The position numbers were made by a program, and so were the translations under genes. A DNA stretch of 62,748 nt from Chitinophagaceae bacterium. Lineage in GTDB: Bacteria > Bacteroidota > Bacteroidia > Chitinophagales > Chitinophagaceae. The DNA lies in assembly GCA_947476485.1 (NCBI GenBank), contig CANJQU010000014.1:1-62748 (forward strand). Reading direction: 5' to 3'. Below the pieces are notes generated by a model. That model had not been told where the DNA came from. It saw nothing but the letters and a program-made list of their open reading frames with translations, and did no database searches. This document shows positions 43,290 through 50,993 of this stretch, in pieces (position 1 is the first letter of the stretch; each line of letters begins with the position of its first letter).

Positions 43290-45233
43290 TTGGTATTAAA
43301 TAAAAAAACGGTGGTAAGAACATATGTGCTATGCTGCATGGTGCTGGCGCTGTTAACAACGGCACGGGCCGACGCGCAGGAGGGCTATACCGAACGTGCC
43401 AAAAAGTATGTAGAGCAGTACTACAAGTTTGCTATTAGTGAGCAGAAAATATCTGGCGTACCTGCCTCTGTGACACTGGGCCAAGGTATACTCGAAACAG
43501 AAGCCGGCGCCAGCGAACTGATGATGCGCGGCAATAATCACTTTGGCATAAAATGCAAAACCGGCTGGGAAGGTGATACAATACGCCATACGGATGATGC
43601 GAAAGATGAGTGCTTCAAAAAATATAACAGCGCGCTGGAATCATACCATGACCATTCTGAACACCTGAGAAAAAATCCAAGATATTCTTCATTGTTCAGC
43701 ATATCAATAAAAGACTACGCATCGTGGGCTTCAGGGCTGAGGAGATGTGGGTATGCAACAGATCCGCAATATGCGCGCAGGCTTATTAAAATAATCGAGG
43801 ATTTCGGGCTGCAAAGCTATACACTTGCTGCCATGGACAGCGCAAAAACGCCCCTGGAAACGCTGGTTGCCAAACAACAGACCCCTGCCCCAAAGCAACC
43901 ACAACTGGTAGATAAATTGGCGGACTCAACGCAGTTTGTGCTGGATAAAAAGGACAGCGAAAAAGAAGAGGAAGAAGAGGATGTGGAAGAACCGGCCACA
44001 CCTACAGTAGCTACCCCTGTTACCAAACAACCCGTTGCAGTTGTGGAAAGCCCTGCTCAGACAAAGCCTGAGCCTGAGCCCGACCCTATAAGAAGGATAG
44101 CAGACAGCGCAAGGAATTTGATCGTAAATAACAACAGTAGTAATGATGACACCCTTATTGCACCGGCACCTAAACAGATGGTGTATGACACCACCGGTAT
44201 TGTACGGGTGCATGGCCTTAAAGCGTTTTATGTGCATAAAGACGAAATGCTGCTGGAATATGCGATGAAGTATAATGTACGCTATCCAAAACTGCTGGAG
44301 GTCAATGACCTGGCAGATGGCCCGGTACCCGCAAACAGTTATATATACCTGGAGAAAAAAACAGCGTCCGGCGTTAATACACGGCATATAGTAGAGGAGG
44401 GCGAAACGCTGTGGCTGATATCCCAGATTGAGGGTATTCAACTGAAAAGGCTGACAGCGCTGAACCTGATGAGCCCGGATGAAAACCCTGTGCCGGGCAC
44501 TGTGCTTCAACTACAGTTTCCTGCAGCAAGAAAACCGGATGTGAAGATAAGCGCCAGTGCAGCCCACAAAACCAATGCTATAGTACTGATAAATAAGGAT
44601 GACAAAGCAGCTGCTATAGCGCAGGATAGCGCTGACTACATTCCTTTAAAAACCCGGCCGGATACTTTTTCAACCGATGGTTTCATAAATAATACAGACA
44701 CTACAGATATACCTGTTCGCAATCGTACGGCAGATAAGAAGGGCAAAAAACCAAATAATACAAAGGTGCAACCCAGGCCCAAAGTAGCGCCGCTGCCAAT
44801 TCCGACAGCGCCGCAGCCGATACCGCAAAAATCAGATGCGGTAGTGATCATAACCCCTAATGCACCCGGCGACAAAAACGCGCCTGTGCACTGGGTAACG
44901 ACAGATACTGTGAAGAAAGAAACACCAAGGCTGGCCAATGAATATGAACAAGGTGTAAAAAACCAGGAACTCGCGGAACTGAAGGCGCAGCTGGACAAAG
45001 TGGTTTATGCCGATGACAGCAAGCTGGTAGAGAAGATACAAAGCGAACAAACACAACAGAAAGCGCCAGAAGAGCAACAGGAGAAAAATTCAAAATTCTA
45101 TGTGGTGAAGAAAGGCGATACGGCATCTTCGATAGCGAGGAAGAACAATATAACGGTAAACCAGTTGCTGAAATGGAATGACATAGATGCAACCGATATC
45201 AAGATCGGGAAGAAGCTGAAGATAGCTAACTAG
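43290..45233 (+). CDS. Glucosaminidase with LysM domains
   Basis: A 647-residue secreted wall hydrolase. After the signal peptide (VLCCMVLALLTTARADAQ) comes a mannosyl-glycoprotein endo-beta-N-acetylglucosaminidase (GH73/FlgJ-type) domain at about 30-175: ASVTLGQGILETEAGASELM (catalytic Glu), NNHFGIKCKTGWEGDTIRH and GLRRCGYATDPQYARRLIKI. A Lys/Glu/Pro-rich stretch leads to two LysM-like segments in the middle (FYVHKDEMLLEYAMKYNVRY; HIVEEGETLWLISQIEGIQL). A C-terminal LysM (FYVVKKGDTASSIARKNNIT) closes it. It would cut peptidoglycan during growth or division. The start is TTG 43290; GTG 43311 is an alternative. Confidence 0.9.
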   Translation: MVLNKKTVVRTYVLCCMVLALLTTARADAQEGYTERAKKYVEQYYKFAISEQKISGVPASVTLGQGILETEAGASELMMRGNNHFGIKCKTGWEGDTIRHTDDAKDECFKKYNSALESYHDHSEHLRKNPRYSSLFSISIKDYASWASGLRRCGYATDPQYARRLIKIIEDFGLQSYTLAAMDSAKTPLETLVAKQQTPAPKQPQLVDKLADSTQFVLDKKDSEKEEEEEDVEEPATPTVATPVTKQPVAVVESPAQTKPEPEPDPIRRIADSARNLIVNNNSSNDDTLIAPAPKQMVYDTTGIVRVHGLKAFYVHKDEMLLEYAMKYNVRYPKLLEVNDLADGPVPANSYIYLEKKTASGVNTRHIVEEGETLWLISQIEGIQLKRLTALNLMSPDENPVPGTVLQLQFPAARKPDVKISASAAHKTNAIVLINKDDKAAAIAQDSADYIPLKTRPDTFSTDGFINNTDTTDIPVRNRTADKKGKKPNNTKVQPRPKVAPLPIPTAPQPIPQKSDAVVIITPNAPGDKNAPVHWVTTDTVKKETPRLANEYEQGVKNQELAELKAQLDKVVYADDSKLVEKIQSEQTQQKAPEEQQEKNSKFYVVKKGDTASSIARKNNITVNQLLKWNDIDATDIKIGKKLKIAN

Positions 45234-45268
45234 GGTCTGTGGCGTCATATGTTATTTGTACATGGCAT

Positions 45269-45296
45269 GTAGAGACGCAATGCATTGCGTCTCTAC
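45269..45296. repeat. Perfect 28-base GAGACG palindrome
   Basis: GTAGAGACGCAATG is followed directly by its exact reverse complement. This is the cleanest copy of the family. It lies between the glucosaminidase and hpt genes. Confidence 0.75.
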
Positions 45297-45371
45297 CAAA
45301 TCAATTACTACATCCCGTAGAGTTAACCTTGGAAACGCACATTATTATACACTCTTTTGAATTTATACACC

Positions 45372-45902
45372 ATGATCAAAGTCCACGACAAAACGTTCGT
45401 TCCGTTTATTACAAGGGAAGACATACAGAAGCGGGTAGGCGAACTCGCAGAGATGATCAATGAAGAATATGCCGGGAAAAAACCTTTACTGATAGGTATT
45501 CTCAATGGTTCGTTCATATTTGCAGCCGACCTGTTTCGCGGACTGACGATAGAGGCGGAGATATCTTTTATCAAACTGGTATCTTATAAAGGCACCACTT
45601 CTACCGGTAATGTTGTGACAGCAATAGGCATGGAAGAAGACCTGCACGGCCGGCACATAATTATAGTTGAAGACATCATAGACACGGGTAAAACATTGAG
45701 CTCTTTTCTCCCGGAAATTCATCACCGCAACCCGGCTTCCGTAAAGATCGCGACCTTCCTTTCTAAGCCCGAAGCCCTGAAATACGATATCAAGGCTGAT
45801 TTTAACGCCTTTAATATCGAGAACAAATTTGTGGTGGGGTACGGGCTGGATTATGATGGATTAGGGAGGAATTTGCCGGATCTGTTTATTCTGAGTGAAT
45901 AG
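45372..45902 (+). CDS. hpt: Hypoxanthine phosphoribosyltransferase
   Basis: Salvages hypoxanthine (and guanine) to IMP/GMP with PRPP. The 176-residue product has the PRPP loop VEDIIDTGKTL, the LLIGILNGSFIFAADLFRG strand, the flexible-loop motif VSYKGTTSTGNV and the closing GYGLDYDGLGRNLPDLF. The start at 45372 (MIKVHDKTF) is preferred over one 15 bases earlier. It is convergent with the mqnD gene, eight bases apart. Confidence 0.93.
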   Translation: MIKVHDKTFVPFITREDIQKRVGELAEMINEEYAGKKPLLIGILNGSFIFAADLFRGLTIEAEISFIKLVSYKGTTSTGNVVTAIGMEEDLHGRHIIIVEDIIDTGKTLSSFLPEIHHRNPASVKIATFLSKPEALKYDIKADFNAFNIENKFVVGYGLDYDGLGRNLPDLFILSE

Positions 45903-45909
45903 TTGATGT

Positions 45910-46740
45910 TTAATAGAAGATAGTCTCCGGCAATTCACCTTTTATCAATCCACCTGCTTTTGCTTTTTCAAACAAGGTACTGATCGCATTGCGGCCTTTT
46001 TCGCCGAGGTCGGTAGTGTAGTCGTTCACATAGAGGGTTATATGTTGGCGCATTACTGCTTCTTCCATCTCCTGTGCGTTCTCTTTTATGAACGGCGTTA
46101 GTTCGGGATAGCGGTTCCACGACCAGGCAAGGCTTTCTTTCAAAATTTTATCTACTGTAGCGCATAGTTCTTTATCGAAGCTGCGCCGAATGACAATGCC
46201 GCCCAGTGGTATAGCGGCATGGGTTGTTTGCTCCCACCAGTCGCCGAGGTCTATGAGTTTGGTGAGGCCCTTACTCTGATAAGTGAAGCGGCCTTCGTGT
46301 ATCATAAGTCCGGCATCATATTCACCGCTTAACACAGCAGATTCTATATCACTGAATAACATTTCGGTTTTGTTCTTCGCTTGCGGAAATGCCAGCAAGA
46401 GCAACAGGTTTGCAGTAGTGTTGAAGCCGGGGATGGCTATTTTAAACTTACCAATTTCAGAGATGTCGAGCGGCTTTTTGGATACCAGTAGCGGCCCCAC
46501 ACCCTCACCAAGCGCGCTGCCGCTATGCAGCAGAGCGTATTGGTTTACTGTATGCAGAAAGGTGCTGTAGCTAAGCTTGGTGATGTCAAGTTTGCCTTGC
46601 TCTACCCATTGATTCAGGGTGGCCACGTCTTCCATCACATAATCGAAGTTTATACCCATGGTATCTATGTGGCCATTTACCATCGCATCGAAGATAAAGG
46701 TATCATTGGGGCAGGGACTGAAGCCGAGGGTGAGATTCAT
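45910..46740 (-). CDS. mqnD: 1,4-dihydroxy-6-naphthoate synthase
   Basis: MqnD turns cyclic dehypoxanthinyl futalosine into 1,4-dihydroxy-6-naphthoate in the futalosine pathway to menaquinone. The 276-residue product has the MqnD signature FSPCPNDTFIFDA at the N-terminus, DITKLSYSTFLH, and GPLLVSKKPL plus PGFNTTANLLLLLAFP typical of the periplasmic-binding-like fold. It is preceded on the same strand by mqnB, 60 bases away. Confidence 0.92.
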   Translation of the reverse strand: MNLTLGFSPCPNDTFIFDAMVNGHIDTMGINFDYVMEDVATLNQWVEQGKLDITKLSYSTFLHTVNQYALLHSGSALGEGVGPLLVSKKPLDISEIGKFKIAIPGFNTTANLLLLLAFPQAKNKTEMLFSDIESAVLSGEYDAGLMIHEGRFTYQSKGLTKLIDLGDWWEQTTHAAIPLGGIVIRRSFDKELCATVDKILKESLAWSWNRYPELTPFIKENAQEMEEAVMRQHITLYVNDYTTDLGEKGRNAISTLFEKAKAGGLIKGELPETIFY

Positions 46741-46800
46741 TTAGAAGTCAAAAGTTAAAGGTCATAACCAAAGAATGAGTTTCGACAAAGGTAAGTGTAC

Positions 46801-47457
46801 TTAGTACGCGAGTACGTTCATAAAATCTATGAGCCATTTGTTCAAATTTATAATGGCATCCTTCATTTGCCACTGGCTTTTATCGCGTGGGGTTACATAG
46901 TTGGAGATGGCGCGCACCTGGGCAAAGGCTACTCTCTCGCGCAGGCACACATAGTGCAGCGCTACACCTTCCATCGTTTCCACATCGCAGTGAAACTTGT
47001 CTTTCCTTCTTTTTACCGTGCGTTCATTACCACTAACAGTGTTTACAGTAAGGCCGGTTACCTGTGGCAGCTTTATGCGGTTGTGCAGCGGCAGCAGCGG
47101 CGTGAGCAGTGTGCCATTGATAAACGGGCTCACATTTGGATTAATCAGCCCCATTTCAAAAATATCGAGATAGTCATCATGATCTTCTGCGCCGAGGTCG
47201 CCGTAACGGTCGCTGGTAACGAATACTACATCGCCGGGCTTAATACTTTCTACATAGCTGCCGGCCACGCCCACCTGCAATACGAGGTCATACCTGTTGG
47301 TCTGCAGATGTTTAGTGAGTTCGAAGGTGGTATTGAGCATGCCAACGCCGGTAATAATGACACCACCAGTGAGCGAACCGGGGAGGGATGCTTTCTGGAA
47401 ATAAGCATTAAGCGGCGCTATTTCGGCATCTGTGGCGGCGGCGATCAGTATGTTCAT
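46801..47457 (-). CDS. mqnB: Futalosine hydrolase
   Basis: MqnB removes hypoxanthine from futalosine, the step before MqnC/MqnD. The 218-residue product is a PNP_UDP-type nucleoside phosphorylase-like fold with ITGVGMLNTTFELTKHL, LVLQVGVAGSY and CDVETMEGVALHYVCL, with NTVSGNERTV and ISNYVTPRD. Together with mqnD it shows a futalosine route to menaquinone. It is divergent from the queD-like gene. Confidence 0.9.
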   Translation of the reverse strand: MNILIAAATDAEIAPLNAYFQKASLPGSLTGGVIITGVGMLNTTFELTKHLQTNRYDLVLQVGVAGSYVESIKPGDVVFVTSDRYGDLGAEDHDDYLDIFEMGLINPNVSPFINGTLLTPLLPLHNRIKLPQVTGLTVNTVSGNERTVKRRKDKFHCDVETMEGVALHYVCLRERVAFAQVRAISNYVTPRDKSQWQMKDAIINLNKWLIDFMNVLAY

Positions 47458-47573
47458 AACTAATTGAGCAGGAGAGTAAAATAAGCAAAATTATGCCTTC
47501 CAGCGATGAAACCATCCGAAAACAGAAGCTATTATCCAATAACGCATATCAGGTTTTATTCACTCAACTTCAC

Positions 47574-47581
47574 TAATTTTG
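47574..47581 (+). promoter_or_regulatory. Promoter -7 element of the queD-like gene
   Basis: TAATTTTG fits TAnnTTTG and is followed by CACCC. It lies 17 bases before the ATG at 47599. Confidence 0.6.
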
Positions 47582-47598
47582 CACCCTAAATCAGAGCA

Positions 47599-48012
47599 AT
47601 GGTATACCTCACGCGCGTAGAGCATTTTAATGCAGCGCACAAACTGGAGAACAAGACCTGGAGTGACGAAGAGAACAAAGAGGTTTTTGGCAAATGCGCC
47701 AATGAGAACTGGCACGGGCATAACTATGAACTGCATGTGACCATAAAAGGAGAGCCACATCCGGAAACAGGCTTTATATACAACGCAAAGACGCTGGGCG
47801 AGCTGATAAGGGACGTAATAGTAGAAAAAGTAGATCACCGCAACCTGAACCTTGATGTAGACTTTATGCGGGGCAAATTTACCAGTGCGGAAAACTTTGC
47901 AATGGGCATCTGGGACCAGTTGAAGCCATACATAGAAAAGCCGGGCGGCGCAAAACTGCATGCCATAAAGCTGGTAGAGACACCTAAGATATACGTAGAG
48001 TACTTTGGATAA
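47599..48012 (+). CDS. queD: 6-carboxy-tetrahydropterin synthase (QueD/PTPS family)
   Basis: A 137-residue PTPS-family enzyme acting on dihydroneopterin triphosphate. Zn ligands are H14 (HFNAAH), H39 and H41 (WHGHNY), with the catalytic cysteine C33 (KCANENWHGH). DHRNLNLDVDF and VRE-like helix segments complete the fold. Next to folE it would use the FolE product, either toward queuosine (QueD) or toward biopterin-type cofactors (PTPS). No queC/queE neighbours are present, so the branch is undecided; QueD is the commoner bacterial role. Confidence 0.85.
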   Translation: MVYLTRVEHFNAAHKLENKTWSDEENKEVFGKCANENWHGHNYELHVTIKGEPHPETGFIYNAKTLGELIRDVIVEKVDHRNLNLDVDFMRGKFTSAENFAMGIWDQLKPYIEKPGGAKLHAIKLVETPKIYVEYFG

Positions 48013-48050
48013 AACCTCACCCGACCTCTCCTGAAGGAGAGGAGATGTCG
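48013..48050. repeat. CCTCTCCTGAAGGAGAGG dispersed hairpin
   Basis: AAACCTCACCCGACCTCTCC then TGAAGGAGAGGAGATG holds the hairpin CCTCTCC-TGAA-GGAGAGG. It begins at the queD-like stop and is a variant of the family at 29201 and 42311. Confidence 0.65.
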
Positions 48051-48093
48051 CGCATCTCAGAGCGGGAATTTTAACGCTTATCAAAATAATGTT

Positions 48094-48690
48094 GTGGCGT
48101 ATCATAAAAAAGAATACTACGACGAGGAAATAACTGCGGGGCTCAAGGAGCACTACCGGGGTATACTCGAGGCTGTAGGGGAAGATCCGGAGCGGGAAGG
48201 CCTGCTGAAGACACCTGAGCGTGTGGCCAAAGCTATGCAGTTCATCACCCAGGGTTATACTATGGATGCGGCGCAGATACTGAATTCGGCCAAATTCCAC
48301 GAGTCCTACAGTGAGATGGTGTTGGTGAAAAATATTGAGCTTTATTCGTTGTGTGAGCACCATATGCTACCATTTTTCGGAAAGGCGCATATAGCCTATA
48401 TACCAAACGGCGTGATCACCGGACTGAGCAAGCTGGCCCATGTGGTAGAGTGTTTCAGCCGCAGGCTGCAGGTGCAGGAGCGCATGACCCACCAGATACT
48501 GGATGTGATACAGGAAACCCTTAACCCGCTCGGTGTGGGCGTAGTGATAGAAGCACAACACTTGTGTATGATGATGCGCGGCGTACAAAAACAAAACAGC
48601 ATGACCACCACTTCAGCATTCAGCGGGCAGTTTATGAAAAACGAGACCCGGGCTGAGTTTTTGAAACTTATATCCCACGATCTGAGCTAA
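48094..48690 (+). CDS. folE: GTP cyclohydrolase I
   Basis: FolE opens GTP to 7,8-dihydroneopterin triphosphate, the entry to folate and other pterins. The 198-residue product has the Zn ligands C87 and H90 ([19 protein letters not shown]) and C158 ([10 protein letters not shown]), plus [20 protein letters not shown] and [11 protein letters not shown]. The start is GTG 48094 ([13 protein letters not shown]). It follows the queD-like gene by 82 bases containing a dispersed hairpin, and is followed by a DUF1569 gene. Confidence 0.95.
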   Translation: MAYHKKEYYDEEITAGLKEHYRGILEAVGEDPEREGLLKTPERVAKAMQFITQGYTMDAAQILNSAKFHESYSEMVLVKNIELYSLCEHHMLPFFGKAHIAYIPNGVITGLSKLAHVVECFSRRLQVQERMTHQILDVIQETLNPLGVGVVIEAQHLCMMMRGVQKQNSMTTTSAFSGQFMKNETRAEFLKLISHDLS

Positions 48691-48723
48691 ACCAGCTCAT
48701 ACCTAACCCAATAAAAACAATAA

Positions 48724-49182
48724 ATGGCGTTACCTAATATTTTTGATCAGAAAGTTGCGGAAGGTGTTATTGAGCGTATCAATAAGCTTACACCCACCAC
48801 ACAACCCAAATGGGGTAAGATGACTGTTGGCCAGATGCTGGCACACTGTTGTGTGACCTATGAAATGCTCTATGAGAACAAGCATGCTGCGCCCAAGGGC
48901 CTGCTGAAGCTTATGCTGAAAATGTTTGTAAAAAATGCAGTGGTAAGTGAAACACCATACAAGCACAACAGCCGCACCGGACCTGCTTTCCTGATAACCA
49001 CAGAGAAAGAATTTAATACGGAGAAAGAGCGACTGATCAACTATATCAAAAAGACGCAGCAACTGGGCGAAAGCCACTTTGATAACAAGGAGTCAATGTC
49101 GTTTGGCAAACTATCAAAAACAGAGTGGAACAATATGTTTTACAAGCACCTGGATCATCACTTGTCGCAGTTTGGTGTGTAG
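48724..49182 (+). CDS. DUF1569 (DinB-like) protein
   Basis: A 152-residue protein of the DUF1569 group, a DinB-like four-helix fold. QPKWGKMTVGQMLAHCCVTY has the family histidine H41, and a C-terminal histidine cluster occurs in FYKHLDHHLSQFGV. FGKLSKTEWNNM is also typical. Such proteins may bind metal and act as thiol transferases, but function is unproven. It is 33 bases after folE and ends with a strong terminator. Confidence 0.85.
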   Translation: MALPNIFDQKVAEGVIERINKLTPTTQPKWGKMTVGQMLAHCCVTYEMLYENKHAAPKGLLKLMLKMFVKNAVVSETPYKHNSRTGPAFLITTEKEFNTEKERLINYIKKTQQLGESHFDNKESMSFGKLSKTEWNNMFYKHLDHHLSQFGV

Positions 49183-49215
49183 GGCTTAGATAACCAGCCA
49201 TAACACAAAATATAA

Positions 49216-49251
49216 GCAGCGGCGCATCTTCTGAGGCGCCGCTGCTTTTTT
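49216..49251 (+). terminator. Terminator after the queD-folE-DUF1569 run
   Basis: A perfect ten-base stem, GCAGCGGCGC against GCGCCGCTGC, is followed by a T-run. It lies between the plus-strand run and the convergent 49281 gene. Confidence 0.9.
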
Positions 49252-49280
49252 ATATCGAGTCTAAATGTATACGCTCACTA

Positions 49281-50273
49281 CTAGTCCTTCTTCATTATTT
49301 TCACCTTCGCTACAAAAGCATCTGCGTATTTTTCAAGCGCTTTCTTAGCGGCCGCTTTATATTGCGCCCTTGTTGTTTCTATTACTACCGGCTTCATCTC
49401 TTTCGCAAAGCGAAACGGATTGTTCTTCATACGCGACTGATCTTCGTTCACCGCAGTGCTGTAGCTCGCGTTCGATTCCAGCTCTTCGCTTAGCGTTAGC
49501 GTCTCCACCACACCCTTACCATTTTCTATCATAGACATGCCCAGCTCATTGGTGGTTATCTTCATGTTGGGCTTTACGTATGCATCATATTTAAACGAAG
49601 TAGTGCGGGTAATAGTGTACCAGCCGGTATGCTCGCCGCTCTTTATATCCAGGCCCACAGTAACGTCAGCAAAATCTACGGTCAGGTAAAAGTAGCCGGT
49701 AGGTGCATCCAGTGCTTTGGCAAACTTTACCGCCCGCGTGCCTTTACCAAACGTGAAGCCTATCTTACCACCGTAAATAGTATTCCCATTGTTTGCATTA
49801 TTGGCCACCCACACCTGGCCTCCTTTTTTAGCCTGGTCTTCATCCGCCTTCTTCTCATCTGCTTCCTTGTAGAAGTCTTCAGCTATTATCCGGCTCCATG
49901 CTATGGTATCTATACCGCCCGCTTTCAGCGCTTTCTGAAAGTAGGAGTAGAAGTAGTCGCTCACCTCCTGGAAATCGGCGGTAGTGAGGGCACCGTCTGT
50001 GGTTTCCAGGTAAGCGGTTATCTTGGCGCCTGCTATCTGGCCGCTACTCTTTTCCTTGGTCGTCACCCTTTCGGTAGTGGTAAGCTTATAGTTTATTGTT
50101 ACCTGCGGTATAGCCAGGTTTTCCATATGGTTCAGGATCTTTGGCTTGCCGAAGGTGCCGCCTACACCTACGGTCAATGCTTCAGCATTTTTCTCTGCTT
50201 CTCCCTGTGCCCTTGCGGCCTGGCTACTCATAATGGCCACGGCCATTGCTGCTGTAATAATTATTTTTTTCAT
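49281..50273 (-). CDS. Secreted protein of unknown function
   Basis: A 330-residue product with a signal peptide (MKKIIITAAMAVAIMSSQAA, then RAQ). No known domain is recognised. It has alternating beta-strand-like stretches (YFYLTVDFADVTVGLDIKSG, WYTITRTTSFKYDAYVKPNM) and ends in a Lys/Ala-rich helix (QYKAAAKKALEKYADAFVAK). It looks like a soluble periplasmic or surface protein. The start at 50273 is chosen over 50282 to give a standard MKK signal peptide. Confidence 0.7.
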   Translation of the reverse strand: MKKIIITAAMAVAIMSSQAARAQGEAEKNAEALTVGVGGTFGKPKILNHMENLAIPQVTINYKLTTTERVTTKEKSSGQIAGAKITAYLETTDGALTTADFQEVSDYFYSYFQKALKAGGIDTIAWSRIIAEDFYKEADEKKADEDQAKKGGQVWVANNANNGNTIYGGKIGFTFGKGTRAVKFAKALDAPTGYFYLTVDFADVTVGLDIKSGEHTGWYTITRTTSFKYDAYVKPNMKITTNELGMSMIENGKGVVETLTLSEELESNASYSTAVNEDQSRMKNNPFRFAKEMKPVVIETTRAQYKAAAKKALEKYADAFVAKVKIMKKD

Positions 50274-50400
50274 ACGCGTCATTGGTTTTTGCTATGGTGA
50301 ATCTACCTTACAAAATTATTCCCATCTGTATGCACGAACAATGCGTACTTACCGGTAATTTTCCATCCGTATTTACAGGGATACGTGCAGGGGAAAAAGC

Positions 50401-50463
50401 AAAAAAACTGATAGAAACAATAGATTTGCCCTAAACAGTTTTTACTGTTATATTTGCAGCCCT
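50401..50463. repeat. Direct repeat copy A: GIY-YIG tail plus tRNA promoter
   Basis: These bases are nearly identical (about one mismatch) to 50787-50848. They include the last codons of a GIY-YIG gene (reading KKLIETIDLP then stop at 50432-50434) and a TATATTTG promoter. The rest of that upstream GIY-YIG copy is gone. Confidence 0.85.
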
Positions 50464-50471
50464 TTACCGTG

Positions 50472-50545
50472 CGGGACGTAGCCCCGCCGTGGCGGGGCAC
50501 CAGGCTGGGGGTCTGGTGGTCGCAATTTTGAATCTTGTGGTCACA
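50472..50545 (+). pseudogene. Degenerate tRNA-Pro (GGG) copy
   Basis: The 5' acceptor strand (CGGGACG), the anticodon arm with GGG, and GCACCAGGCTGGGGGTCTGG are identical to the intact tRNA-Pro at 50878. However the D-arm is replaced by a hairpin (GCCCCGCC-GT-GGCGGGGC), the T-loop is changed (TTTTGAAT in place of TTCGAAT), and the 3' acceptor strand (needed CGTCCCG) is lost. It cannot fold into a normal tRNA. Confidence 0.8.
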
Positions 50546-50561
50546 AGTCATGCACTAAAAC

Positions 50562-50819
50562 ATGTCATACTACGTTTATATTCTCCAAAGCCAAACGGAC
50601 TTAAAATACTACATCGGCAGTACAGCGGATATCGCAGCCCGAGTTGATTATCATAATGCAGGCAAACAAAGATCAACTAAAAGCAGAATTCCTTTTATTC
50701 TGATTTATTCAGAAGAATTAGATAGTAAGGAGGAAGCTTTATTCAGAGAAAAGCAAATAAAAAGCTATAAGGGCGGTCAGGCATTCAAAAAACTGATAGA
50801 AACAATAGATTTGCCCTAA
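50562..50819 (+). CDS. GIY-YIG endonuclease-like protein
   Basis: An 85-residue single-domain GIY-YIG nuclease (UPF0213 type). Its N-terminal strand pair is YYVYILQSQTDLKYYIGSTA, with an Arg (IAARVDYHNAG) and the downstream glutamate in EALFREKQIKSYKGG. Stand-alone members may be DNA nucleases of unknown role. It lies between two copies of a repeat whose downstream copy carries its own last codons, a promoter and tRNA-Pro. A remnant of an older copy of its 3' end sits upstream at 50401, pointing to duplication of the whole unit. Confidence 0.88.
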   Translation: MSYYVYILQSQTDLKYYIGSTADIAARVDYHNAGKQRSTKSRIPFILIYSEELDSKEEALFREKQIKSYKGGQAFKKLIETIDLP

Positions 50820-50848
50820 ACAGTTTTAACTGTTATATTTGCAGCCCC
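50787..50848 (+). promoter_or_regulatory. Direct repeat copy B with tRNA-Pro promoter
   Basis: The downstream copy of the repeat at 50401. It contains the GIY-YIG stop (50817-50819) and TATATTTG (50835-50842), a perfect -7 element that would drive the intact tRNA-Pro starting at 50878. Copy A differs mainly by a shorter spacer to its tRNA. Confidence 0.7.
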
Positions 50849-50877
50849 CAATAAAATGAAGACCCCGAAAAGGTTTT

Positions 50878-50951
50878 CGGGACGTAGCGCAGCCCGGTAG
50901 CGCACCAGGCTGGGGGTCTGGTGGTCGCAAGTTCGAATCTTGTCGTCCCGA
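50878..50951 (+). tRNA. tRNA-Pro (anticodon GGG)
   Basis: A full cloverleaf can be drawn: acceptor CGGGACG with CGTCCCG (seven pairs) and discriminator A at 50951. The D-arm has GCGCAGCCCGGTAGCGC. The anticodon stem CCAGG/TCTGG holds the loop CTGGGGG, with anticodon GGG at 50912-50914. The T-arm has GTTCGAAT. It aligns well with bacterial tRNA-Pro. CCA is not encoded. A strong terminator follows. Confidence 0.92.
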
Positions 50952-50959
50952 CTTAAATT

Positions 50960-50990
50960 AAAACCCGCTCTGGTAGCGGGTTTTGTATTT
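50960..50990 (+). terminator. tRNA-Pro terminator
   Basis: AAAACCCGCT pairs with AGCGGGTTTT across a five-base loop, followed by GTATTTG. It is also convergent with the antiporter gene, so it may serve both strands. Confidence 0.85.
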
Positions 50991-50993
50991 GAA

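Noticed and set aside
47560-48363. 267-codon minus-strand frame opposite the queD-like and folE genes
   Set aside because: It is antisense to two well-supported pterin genes and its protein has no recognisable pattern.
50303-50551. Minus-strand frame across the pseudo-tRNA
   Set aside because: It spans the repeat, promoter and decayed tRNA; the reading is incidental.
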